63,113 nucleotides of DNA from WVZL01 sp041862375 (GTDB lineage: Bacteria; Acidobacteriota; Aminicenantia; Aminicenantales; Aminicenantaceae): the NCBI GenBank assembly GCA_041862375.1, contig JBGVTE010000145.1, positions 1 to 63,113 of the forward strand. Reading direction: 5' to 3'. Below the pieces are notes generated by a model. The model did not search any database. It was not told the origin of the DNA and saw only the letters and a list, made by a program, of their open reading frames with translations. Made by a program: the position numbers and the translations under genes. Below, in pieces: positions 33,861 through 41,484 of the stretch. Within the stretch, counting starts at the first letter, position 1. Every line of letters begins with the position of its first letter.

Positions 33861-35975
33861 TCAGAACTTGTAACCGAATCCAAAATAGACGATGTGGTAT
33901 TTGCCTGAATCTGCATAGCTTCCATGTCCGTGGACAATAAATGCTCTGTCTTTGTACTCTTCGTATTTCCATTTACAGAACAGGTAGGTGCTCTTTAAGA
34001 AAGTGTAGCTCGTGCCAGCAGATATTCTGTAGTGAGTCAAATCCTGATCACTAAAATCAGCAAGTCCTGATGTGTCAATTTCACTGCCCAGGATTCCTGT
34101 AGATTCCCAGTATGATTCTCCTTTAGTAACAGAAAAGTCACCGAATATCGAAAAATCATCAGATGGACGTACATCAAGGGCAACTAAGAACACATTTGCT
34201 TTTTTAGTATAGGGAACATCTTTATCTTCTCGTGCAATCTTGTTGCCTTGATACTCATATTGTGTCCCGTAGATAAGACTGTTAACTATTTTATCATCCA
34301 GATAACTGTATGATACAGTTAGTGAAACTTTATTAGTCAGGGCATACCATAAGCTCAACACAAAGTTGTTTCTTTTTTGGCTTGAGTTTATCACATCGTT
34401 TTTACTGGAATTGTAGAAATAATTTGCGGAAAGAGAGAATCTGTTGGCTGGTGTTACTGATAACCCTGCTGAGACAAGGTTTACATCAGTGTACAAGTTA
34501 GTCATGAAGCGTTCTGTAGTTGGATCGACAGGATTTTCTTCTGCTAACATAGGCATTCCAACTGGATTTTCTATATCTTTCCTATTGTAGCGGAGAAAGC
34601 CTCTAAGTTTTATGGAAGGATAGAAAACTGCCCCAAAGCGGTATGAAGTGGTTTTCATCTCTTTGAGGTATTTATCCATGATGCTCTTTTCTTCTTCATC
34701 TACTCCTGTAGCCCAGCTAAAGTTTCGCTTCAGGCTGTTGTAGTCGAAGCCAGCCCGTATGTGAATTTTTTGCTTTGGGATTCGGTATGAAGCATCGGCT
34801 CCTAGAGTATATCCATCTTTGGATAAATGATTAGCTGTGAGAGTTTGTGAGTCGAATGTAAAATCAGGATTCATTTTGTTTTCGTACTTGTTGCTCATGT
34901 ACTTAAGAGTAATGTTGAGGCCTCTGGCCAGAATAGCGCGAAAACGGGAGAGAAAGTTTTTGATATCTGCTTTACCGTTGCTGTTTTTATTTTTTACTTT
35001 TGCCATAGTATAGCTTCCAAATAGCGATGTATTCTTTACTGCATCAATTTTAGCCTTGACAGTATCTGCGCTTTTTTCTGAATCTGGAATGACAGCGAAT
35101 TCTTGCTTTCCAGAAAAAACAAAGCTACCGCGAGGATCTGAATATTCATGGTAAACAGGATTGGCTTTGTTTTCGAAGCTCCGTCCAAGGTGAGAATAGC
35201 TCACAGCTATCCCCTTTGTTTTAAACTCAGCTCCAAGAATGAAATCCCTTGTTTTCTGATCAATTCCTTGAGTTTTAGCCTCAACGTGACATACTGAACA
35301 CATGTCCATAGTCCTTGCCTGCTGTAAACCATTTTCATGGACATATCTTACCTGGGATTTAATCTTTAGGTTAGGGAGAGAGGGGATTACAAAATCTGTC
35401 TTGTTTATTATTTCTGTCCGGGTTGTGGAATACACATCATCAGGATTGCTGTCTACAAAGGGGAATTCATTCTGAGCTTCAGGATCAGGATCTACATTAG
35501 TTAGGGGATCATGGTCAAGGCGGTGGAAGAAGCGGTTAGCCTTAATTTGAGTTCTTACAATTCGGCCTAAATCTAGGCTTGCATAATAGGACTGTTCATC
35601 TTTGTGGTAGAACTTGCCTGTGAGATTAAATGCACTTTTTCCTCCGAAGAAGCCCATTAGTCCAAATCCGGTTCCAGCAGAAGAGCCAACAGTGGCAAAT
35701 TCAGCTGCTCTTCCTCCAGAAAGACCCGAGACATTCAAAGGCAGCTCGCTTTCTTTTGTTGCCAGATATCTCTGGAAGATGGAGATGTGACCTGTAATTT
35801 CAGCTTTTTTCTCTTTCGCAGTTCCTTCAGGAGCTAAGGAAAAGCTGTTAAGCAGTGAAGTGACTAATTCGCTGGGAACATTGGCTGCGTTTTCCCTATC
35901 TCGGGCTTCAATAAAGCTTAAGGAAACACAAGCTAATCCAATGATTGCAATGATTGTAGATATTCTTTTTCTCAT
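33861..35975 (-). CDS. MtrB/PioB-like outer-membrane beta-barrel carrying one CxxCH motif
   Basis: The 704-residue product has a signal peptide and long alternating beta-strand patterns throughout, ending in phenylalanine (FGFGYKF) as barrel proteins do. It follows the decahaem gene by 9 bp, the arrangement of MtrA-MtrB and PioA-PioB porin-cytochrome conduits. A CSVCH motif at residues 226-230, preceded by RTMDM, is a complete haem c attachment site inside the barrel sequence, not the CxxC pair known in MtrB. It could place a haem in the channel wall or at its periplasmic mouth. The family call rests on context, length and barrel pattern. Confidence 0.8.
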   Translation of the reverse strand: MRKRISTIIAIIGLACVSLSFIEARDRENAANVPSELVTSLLNSFSLAPEGTAKEKKAEITGHISIFQRYLATKESELPLNVSGLSGGRAAEFATVGSSAGTGFGLMGFFGGKSAFNLTGKFYHKDEQSYYASLDLGRIVRTQIKANRFFHRLDHDPLTNVDPDPEAQNEFPFVDSNPDDVYSTTRTEIINKTDFVIPSLPNLKIKSQVRYVHENGLQQARTMDMCSVCHVEAKTQGIDQKTRDFILGAEFKTKGIAVSYSHLGRSFENKANPVYHEYSDPRGSFVFSGKQEFAVIPDSEKSADTVKAKIDAVKNTSLFGSYTMAKVKNKNSNGKADIKNFLSRFRAILARGLNITLKYMSNKYENKMNPDFTFDSQTLTANHLSKDGYTLGADASYRIPKQKIHIRAGFDYNSLKRNFSWATGVDEEEKSIMDKYLKEMKTTSYRFGAVFYPSIKLRGFLRYNRKDIENPVGMPMLAEENPVDPTTERFMTNLYTDVNLVSAGLSVTPANRFSLSANYFYNSSKNDVINSSQKRNNFVLSLWYALTNKVSLTVSYSYLDDKIVNSLIYGTQYEYQGNKIAREDKDVPYTKKANVFLVALDVRPSDDFSIFGDFSVTKGESYWESTGILGSEIDTSGLADFSDQDLTHYRISAGTSYTFLKSTYLFCKWKYEEYKDRAFIVHGHGSYADSGKYHIVYFGFGYKF

Positions 35976-35984
35976 TGTTAACTC

Positions 35985-36887
35985 CTATCTTACGAATCTT
36001 CCGGAGCCTGACAGCGAAGGATTTTCGCTTCCGTGAATCTGGGAATGGCAGTGGGTACATCTGGTGAAAAAGCTGATGTTCCAGGTTGATTCACTCGTAG
36101 CAGGATGGCGGAGGTCTTCATGTCCTGTATGACACTGCATACAGATAAATGGTTCTGTCTGGCGCTGAAGGTGATTGGCTAGGCTTCCATGAGAGTCGTG
36201 GCAAATGGAACAATTTTCAACAACAGGGACATGTTCAAATGAGAAGGGGCCCTGTTTTTCAGTGTGGCAGCTAAGGCAGAGTTCATTGAGTGTTTCCGCT
36301 TTAATATTCCCTTCTCCTCCACCGTGGGAATCGTGACATGAGGAACAGTTCATTTTTTTCTCACGAATAGGGTGATGGGAAGGGAAGTTCATTTGAGCTC
36401 TTTTATTGGCATGGCACCAGTAGCAGAGGTCTGGGTCTTTTTTTACAAGTTGATTTTTTGAGACAGCATGAGGATTGTGGCAACTTGTACATGATACTCC
36501 ACTTATATCATGAGCACTTCCAGGCCAGTTCATCTGTATTCCACTCCGATGGCACTTCATACAAATCTCTCCTGCCTCTGAAGGAGTAAGCTCCTTCAGG
36601 CGGATAATTTTTGTTGGATCAGTTTCTTCCACATGAGCGCTTCCTGGACCATGGCAAGCTTCACAGATGGAGATTTTTCCCTTAAGCTCAAAGTCAGCAA
36701 GTCTTCCATGTATGGTTTTCTGAAAAGCTTTTCCGATTTCCTCATGACATTCCATACACGTTTCAGATCCGACATATTCTCCTTGATCAGCAGGTTCTTT
36801 TGCTCCGAAAGAGGGGAGAAGAAGAAGGGTACCGAAAAGTACAAAAGCAGATGTAATAGTGACGATTAGCAATTTGTTTTTTTTCAT
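35985..36887 (-). CDS. Decahaem cytochrome c, MtrA/PioA/DmsE family
   Basis: The 300-residue periplasmic protein has an N-terminal signal segment and exactly ten CxxCH motifs: CMECH, CEACH, CMKCH, CTSCH, CYWCH, CSSCH, CLSCH, CSICH, CMQCH and CTHCH. The spacing pattern with CEACHGPGSAH, GVSCTSCHNPH and CSSCHDSHGG is that of MtrA/PioA/DmsE, which plug an outer-membrane barrel and carry electrons across it. The barrel gene follows at once. No outer-surface MtrC-like lipoprotein lies in the window. GAAGGAG precedes the ATG. A response-regulator gene 93 bases upstream is probably on the same transcript. Confidence 0.93.
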   Translation of the reverse strand: MKKNKLLIVTITSAFVLFGTLLLLPSFGAKEPADQGEYVGSETCMECHEEIGKAFQKTIHGRLADFELKGKISICEACHGPGSAHVEETDPTKIIRLKELTPSEAGEICMKCHRSGIQMNWPGSAHDISGVSCTSCHNPHAVSKNQLVKKDPDLCYWCHANKRAQMNFPSHHPIREKKMNCSSCHDSHGGGEGNIKAETLNELCLSCHTEKQGPFSFEHVPVVENCSICHDSHGSLANHLQRQTEPFICMQCHTGHEDLRHPATSESTWNISFFTRCTHCHSQIHGSENPSLSGSGRFVR

Positions 36888-36980
36888 CGTGTTCTCCTTC
36901 TTATAAATATATCATAAATTTCATTAGCTTTTTCCCAATTATTTTTTCCCTGTTTGATTTCCACCTCCTTTCTTTTATAT

Positions 36981-37340
36981 TTAGATATTTAAAGCATCTC
37001 GAGCGATGTCTTTAATTTTTTCAGCTTGGAAGGGCTTTTCAATTATAGAAAAAATGTTTTTGCCACTTAATAAAGATTCTATATGTTCTTTTGGATAAGC
37101 TGACAGAATTATGATTCTAGCTGGTGGCTGGATTTCATGAATTTTTTTTATCATTTTAATGCCATTTTCTTTGCTTATTTCTATATCAGCAAAAACAAGG
37201 TTGTATTTATTATTTATAACTCGCTTTAGTGCATCTTGAATAGTAGCTACAGTATCCACTTCATATCCTTCCTGAGCGAAAATCTCTTTTAGAGACCACC
37301 GGATGAGCTTATCGTCGTCTACTATTAAAATTTTTTTCAA
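36981..37340 (-). CDS. Single-domain response regulator
   Basis: This is a 119-residue CheY-like receiver only. The acidic pocket is DDD (8-10), the phospho-acceptor is D52 in VFADIEI, and the lysine lies in IIEKPF. Its N-terminus (KKILIVDDDKLIRWSL) is almost the same as that of the neighbouring NtrC-type regulator, which suggests one receiver was copied from the other. The start is a TTG at 37340 behind AAAGG. A sigma-54 promoter lies 26 bases upstream. It may be a phosphate sink or adaptor for the haem-bearing kinase. Confidence 0.88.
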   Translation of the reverse strand: MKKILIVDDDKLIRWSLKEIFAQEGYEVDTVATIQDALKRVINNKYNLVFADIEISKENGIKMIKKIHEIQPPARIIILSAYPKEHIESLLSGKNIFSIIEKPFQAEKIKDIARDALNI

Positions 37341-37365
37341 TAAACCTTTCCCTGGAAACTATTTT

Positions 37366-37382
37366 AGCAATTTTTATGCCAA
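37366..37382 (-). promoter_or_regulatory. Sigma-54 (-24/-12) promoter of the response regulator/conduit operon
   Basis: The minus strand reads TTGGCATAAAAATTGCT, with GG and GC 10 bp apart. Transcription would begin near 37355, 15 bases before the TTG start. The next genes downstream are the decahaem cytochrome and the barrel. Confidence 0.78.
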
Positions 37383-37460
37383 GTAGGATTAAATTATTAA
37401 CTTTTTATTTGATTGAAAATAAAGGAAATAAGATTCAGCTTTAGGAGTAAATTGTAAAAG

Positions 37461-37508
37461 ATGGGAAATAATGGGGGATTTGACCCACTGATTAGCTATA
37501 TTTCCCAT
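37461..37508. promoter_or_regulatory. Nested inverted repeats, candidate NtrC-type activator site
   Basis: Outer arms ATGGGAAATA (37461-37470) and TATTTCCCAT (37499-37508) are perfect inverted repeats. The centre contains GGGGGATTTGACCC (37473-37486), which matches 11 of 14 bases of a dyad upstream of the other sigma-54 promoter. It lies 79-126 bp upstream of the -24 box, a normal enhancer distance. Confidence 0.55.
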
Positions 37509-37581
37509 AAAATTGATTCAATAAATAGATTATTAAAATATTTTTATGGTATAGACATTTTAATGAAGGAACAGAAATAAA

Positions 37582-38973
37582 TTAGTAAGAAGAAAGAAAG
37601 TTTTCAGGATTTATTTTTAATTTTTTTATCTTGTAGCGCAATGTGTCTCGCGTGATATTCAACTGTTTTGCTGCCCTTGTTTTATTTCCATTCTCTTTTT
37701 TCAAAGCATTTATTAGAAGTCTTTTTTCCATTTCAGCAAGTGAAAGGTTTTTGTCTAGCAATTCTTCTGAAGAGGGCCTTGTAAAATGAGAAGTATTTTT
37801 GTTTAAGTGGATGGGAAGATATCTTGTAGAAATCAGAGAATCCTCCTCGAAAATCATGGCTCTTTCTACAGCATTCTTTAATTCTCTGACATTTCCTGGC
37901 CAATCGTATTCCAGAAAAAGTTTTTTTGTTTCCTTGGTTAGACCACTGATATTTTTTCGGAATTTTATGTTGTAATGGGATATAAAATGTTTCACTAAAG
38001 GAGCAATATCTTCTTTCCTGGCTCTCAAAGGGGAGATGTAAACAGGACATACATTGAGCCGGTAAAATAGATCTCTTCTAAATTTCCCTTCATGGGAAGC
38101 AAGTTCAATGTCTTGGTTTGTAGCAGCAATTACTCTAAGATCAACCTCGATGTCTTTGAGTCCTCCTACTCTTTTAAATGTATGGGTTTCTAAGAACCGG
38201 AGAAGCTTTGCTTGGAGATGGAGATTTAGAGTGCTTATTTCATCTAAGAACAGTGTGCCTTCGTCGGCAAGCTCGACCAGCCCTTTTTTTTGTTTTTTGG
38301 CGTCTGTGAAGGCTCCTTTTTCATGGCCAAAAAGTTCACTTTCAAGGAGATCGTCAGGGATAGCGGAGCAGTTTATTGCTAGGTAAGTTCTGTCTCTACG
38401 GCGGCTAAGATGATGAATAGCTTGAGCTAAAAGATCCTTCCCTGTGCCACTCTCTCCTTGCAAGAGGACTATTGAGACTTCGCTTTGGGCTATTTTATTG
38501 ACCATTTCTAGAAGATCTTTCATTGCTTTTGAATGGGCAACTATCTGGTTAGTGTTAAATTCTTTCTTTTCTTTTTCTTTGTAATAAGCGAGCTCTCGTT
38601 TCAAAAAGGCTGTTTCCAATGCATTTTTAATAGTGCTCTGAAGTTTTGTATAGTCTATAGGCTTGGTAATGAAATCATAGGCTCCACGGCGCATAGCTGT
38701 CACAGCATCCTCTATTACTCCAAAAGCCGTGATCATAATTATAGGTAGCTCTGGTTTGATCTTTTTTAAGTCCTCCAGTAAATCTGTTCCCTTCTTGTCT
38801 GGGAGCTTTACATCAAGCATAATAAGATCGGGCATCTCTTCTTCAGTAAGCTTTAGAGCTTTTTCTCCATTTTCTGCAGAGAGGACTTCATGACCCCAAT
38901 CGTTTAGTTTTTGGCTGAGACTCCAACGGATTAATTTTTCATCGTCTACTATTAAGATTTTCTTCGTGCGCAT
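37582..38973 (-). CDS. NtrC-family sigma-54-dependent response regulator
   Basis: The 463-residue activator has a receiver (phospho-acceptor D54 in LIMLDVKLPD). An AAA+ domain follows at about residues 148-375, with Walker A GESGTGKD (173-180), the sigma-54 contact loop GAFTDA (220-225, where GAFTGA is the textbook form) and Walker B TLFLDEIS. A Fis-type helix-turn-helix lies near 432-455 (GNKTRAAKQLNITRDTLR). Its gene starts 2 bases after the kinase stop, so they are cognate partners. The two sigma-54 promoters nearby, each with a related dyad upstream, are its probable targets. Confidence 0.94.
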   Translation of the reverse strand: MRTKKILIVDDEKLIRWSLSQKLNDWGHEVLSAENGEKALKLTEEEMPDLIMLDVKLPDKKGTDLLEDLKKIKPELPIIMITAFGVIEDAVTAMRRGAYDFITKPIDYTKLQSTIKNALETAFLKRELAYYKEKEKKEFNTNQIVAHSKAMKDLLEMVNKIAQSEVSIVLLQGESGTGKDLLAQAIHHLSRRRDRTYLAINCSAIPDDLLESELFGHEKGAFTDAKKQKKGLVELADEGTLFLDEISTLNLHLQAKLLRFLETHTFKRVGGLKDIEVDLRVIAATNQDIELASHEGKFRRDLFYRLNVCPVYISPLRARKEDIAPLVKHFISHYNIKFRKNISGLTKETKKLFLEYDWPGNVRELKNAVERAMIFEEDSLISTRYLPIHLNKNTSHFTRPSSEELLDKNLSLAEMEKRLLINALKKENGNKTRAAKQLNITRDTLRYKIKKLKINPENFLSSY

Positions 38974-38975
38974 GT

Positions 38976-40532
38976 TTAATCAGAAGATATTATTACTGGT
39001 AGTCTTATAATGAATGTTGTCCCTTGTCCTTCATTACTTTCGACCTCAATTGAACCGTTGTGGGCTTCTATTATTTTTTTGCAGATTGAAAGGCCTAGGC
39101 CAGTGCCTCTGTTCTTTGTTGTAAAGAAAGGATTGAATATCTGAGATAAGTATTCATTTTTTATTCCTATGCCGTCATCTGAAAACATAATTTCTAATTC
39201 TTTATTGTTCTTTTTATCAAGCACAATGGATATCTGACCCTTTTCTCCTATAGCTGAAATACTGTTCAGCATTAAATTAAGTATGACTTCCTGAATTTTG
39301 TCGGCGTCAATACTCACTAAATTGTGGTTTTCGATGCCCTGATAATGAATACTGATTTCTTTGCTGTTCATTTGAGATTTTGCCAGTTTGAGCGCATTTT
39401 TAATGCATTCGTTGGGGTTGACAGAGCTGAAACTCATTTCCTTTGGCTTTGCATAGCTTAACAAGTCCTGAATTACTCTGTTGATTTTTTCTGTTTGGGA
39501 AAGCATTTCTATGAATATTTCTTTTTTTTCGTCATAAGGGTCGGTTTTTTGATTGATGATTTCTAGAGCGCCTTTCATTCCTGCTATGGGATTTTTTATT
39601 TCATGAGCAAGCCCGGCGGCTAACTCACCAACAGATGCGAGATGTTCTGCCTTTTCGATCTGCTGGTTAAACAGCGTCTCTATTTTATTGTTTGCATCTT
39701 TCAGTTTGTGTATCATTACGTTAAAGCTCTTGGCAAGACTTCCTATTTCATCGTTTCTTACTGAGGGAAACTGGATATTCAGATTTCCATCTTGGACTTC
39801 TCTCATTTTTTCTTTCAGCTTAGAGATAGGGCGATTGATTAATTTCTCAAAAAGTCGAAGGATGATGAGAGTTAGAGTTGTTACAGCAAAAATTGCTAGG
39901 ATAATACCTTTAAACTGGCTTTTTTTGAGGAGGGCAGACGAAGCAGTATAATCAATATTCACTTCCAAGATTCCGTTGATCCTTTTTTTAGAAGAATGAC
40001 AATCAAAGCATTCTCTCCTGTTTTCAATAATATGAAAGCTCTGGATTGTAGATTTTTGTTTGATGAATATTATATTAGATTGAGTTTTTTTTAAGAGAAA
40101 TTCTTCTAAATGTTGAATTGTGTTTGATCCTGGGAGGCTTCCAATTTCTTTCTCATCAGTGGATTGTATTATTTTTCCCTGAGGAGTGAGAAAGCGAATT
40201 TTTTTTATGGCTCTCGAAGAAGCGAGTTCTTGAATTGTTGTTTGGATCCAGGTCATGCAACCAAAAGCTGCTGGCAATTCGCCTGTTCTTAAAGAATCTC
40301 TCTTAGGACTTGATGTTTGAATATTTCCTATTTTTCCTTCTTTCATGGCAGCAAAAATGCTGTTTTCAATTATTGAGCCTACAAGCTCTACTTTTTGTCG
40401 GGACATTGTATGAATGATATTTCTTTGAGTTCCAATGTAAAGAAATGTAAGAAAAAGAGCTGTCAGCATTCCAATTATAAGTATATGAAGAATTATTTTG
40501 CTTTTTAGACTCCAATTCTTTATGCTCTTCAT
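38976..40532 (-). CDS. Sensor histidine kinase with a c-type haem motif in its periplasmic domain
   Basis: The 518-residue protein has TM1 at about residues 12-35 and TM2 at about 207-229. A periplasmic sensor of about 170 residues between them contains CFDCH at 175-179. A HAMP domain (about 230-285), the dimerisation helix (ELAAGLAHEIKNP, phospho-acceptor H310) and an ATPase domain (NLMLNS, DDGIGI, GTGLGLSICKKI) follow. The CxxCH lies on the periplasmic side where system II works, so a covalent haem is likely. Haem-bearing Cache/PAS sensors are known in metal-reducing bacteria. The partner NtrC-type regulator is 2 bases downstream. The signal is likely redox potential or a gas ligand. Confidence 0.9.
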   Translation of the reverse strand: MKSIKNWSLKSKIILHILIIGMLTALFLTFLYIGTQRNIIHTMSRQKVELVGSIIENSIFAAMKEGKIGNIQTSSPKRDSLRTGELPAAFGCMTWIQTTIQELASSRAIKKIRFLTPQGKIIQSTDEKEIGSLPGSNTIQHLEEFLLKKTQSNIIFIKQKSTIQSFHIIENRRECFDCHSSKKRINGILEVNIDYTASSALLKKSQFKGIILAIFAVTTLTLIILRLFEKLINRPISKLKEKMREVQDGNLNIQFPSVRNDEIGSLAKSFNVMIHKLKDANNKIETLFNQQIEKAEHLASVGELAAGLAHEIKNPIAGMKGALEIINQKTDPYDEKKEIFIEMLSQTEKINRVIQDLLSYAKPKEMSFSSVNPNECIKNALKLAKSQMNSKEISIHYQGIENHNLVSIDADKIQEVILNLMLNSISAIGEKGQISIVLDKKNNKELEIMFSDDGIGIKNEYLSQIFNPFFTTKNRGTGLGLSICKKIIEAHNGSIEVESNEGQGTTFIIRLPVIISSD

Positions 40533-40568
40533 TTTACTTTATTTATAGTGTCTATCGTCTAGATAAAT

Positions 40569-40598
40569 ATTGTAATGAATATAAGTTTTAATTACAAG
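40569..40598. promoter_or_regulatory. Symmetric bidirectional sigma-70 promoter
   Basis: TTGTAAT (40570-40576) and ATTACAA (40591-40597) are perfect inverted repeats. On the minus strand they give TTGTAA-N17-TACAAT for the kinase operon; on the plus strand TTGTAA-N17-TACAAG. The dyad could equally be an operator. Besides this and the small frame at 40622 the 319-base spacer 40533-40851 shows nothing clear. Confidence 0.5.
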
Positions 40599-40621
40599 TC
40601 CCCAACTTAATAAGAGGAGAA

Positions 40622-40690
40622 ATGATGATATCTATTGTACCAATGAAAAGGATATTATCGAGCAAGGATGATAAGAAACTAAAGTATTAA
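40622..40690 (+). CDS. Possible 22-residue small protein
   Basis: An AAGAGGAG sequence precedes two ATG codons (40622, 40625) of a frame ending in TAA at 40688. The product is basic (MMISIVPMKRILSSKDDKK...). The plus-strand half of the symmetric promoter lies about 25 bases upstream. No family is recognised, and it may be fortuitous. Confidence 0.3.
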   Translation: MMISIVPMKRILSSKDDKKLKY

Positions 40691-40851
40691 GTATGATTTT
40701 TAAACAGAATTAATATCTATTTATGATTGAACGGTATTTTTTTATTCTATAGAAATGAATTAAACTCCAAAATAGAGGATCCAAAAAGTAAATCGAGAGA
40801 ATAGTTTAATTTTATAGGGCTCTAGATATTCCCCTATAGGGAATGACTTTA

Positions 40852-41307
40852 TTATGCTCGAGAGGATTGTTTTTTGAGTTGAGTATTTTTTCTCTTGGAT
40901 ATTTTAACGAGGTCTTGAAGGGATATGCCCTCAAAATAATTTTTTAGCATATTTGTAGCTTCTTTCCAAATCTCGTAGGTAGCGCAAGTAGGAATACGAT
41001 TGCAATATTCCTCATCCTCTACACAGTCTACAAGACAACAGGATCCTTCCAGAGCTTTGAGGATTTCACTTACTTTAATTTCAGAGGGCGAACGGGCTAA
41101 CGTATAACCTCCTCCTGCTCCTCTTATGCTTTTTACAAGCCGGGCAATTTTGAGAGGGATAATGATTTGTTCTAAATAACGGATAGATATTTCTTCCTCA
41201 TCTGAAATATTTTTAAGTATGACTGCTTCACTTCCGTTGGTGTAGTGAAAAGCGAGGTTTTGCATTAATCTCGTTCCGTACCTTCCCTTGGTTGAGAGTT
41301 TTATCAT
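40852..41307 (-). CDS. Rrf2-family transcriptional regulator
   Basis: The 151-residue regulator has the Rrf2 winged helix-turn-helix (KLSTKGRYGTRLMQNLA, ISIRYLEQIIIPLKIARLV, SIRGAGGGYTLARSP). A cysteine cluster at C90, C91, C95, C102 and C108 sits where IscR-like members hold an Fe-S cluster. It is therefore probably a redox or Fe-S sensor that represses or activates target promoters. It is a single gene with its own promoter at 41363-41391, between the kinase operon and the ketopantoate reductase gene. Its targets cannot be read from the sequence. Confidence 0.9.
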   Translation of the reverse strand: MIKLSTKGRYGTRLMQNLAFHYTNGSEAVILKNISDEEEISIRYLEQIIIPLKIARLVKSIRGAGGGYTLARSPSEIKVSEILKALEGSCCLVDCVEDEEYCNRIPTCATYEIWKEATNMLKNYFEGISLQDLVKISKRKNTQLKKQSSRA

Positions 41308-41362
41308 GAATTGCTCCTTATTAATTAATGGTAATAAAATATAAAAATGAACATTCTATAAA

Positions 41363-41391
41363 ATTTTAACTAAATTGAATTTTTATTTCAA
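41363..41391 (-). promoter_or_regulatory. Sigma-70 promoter of the Rrf2 gene
   Basis: The minus strand reads TTGAAA (41386-41391), 17 bp, TAAAAT (41363-41368). AAGGAG lies 6 bases before the ATG at 41307. Confidence 0.65.
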
Positions 41392-41484
41392 CATAAATTT
41401 ATAGATTTAATAAATTTTATTTATTTAATAATAAGATTGAATTTATCTAGGAAAAAATTGGGAAATGCTCGTTACCCAGGGGTA

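Noticed and set aside
33737..33940. A 67-codon plus-strand frame overlapping the barrel gene end
   Set aside because: It runs through the minus-strand terminator and the antisense of the barrel gene.
38300..38320. GAFTDA instead of GAFTGA in the NtrC-type regulator as a sign of lost sigma-54 contact
   Set aside because: The D variant is common among functional members of the family, and two sigma-54 promoters lie nearby.
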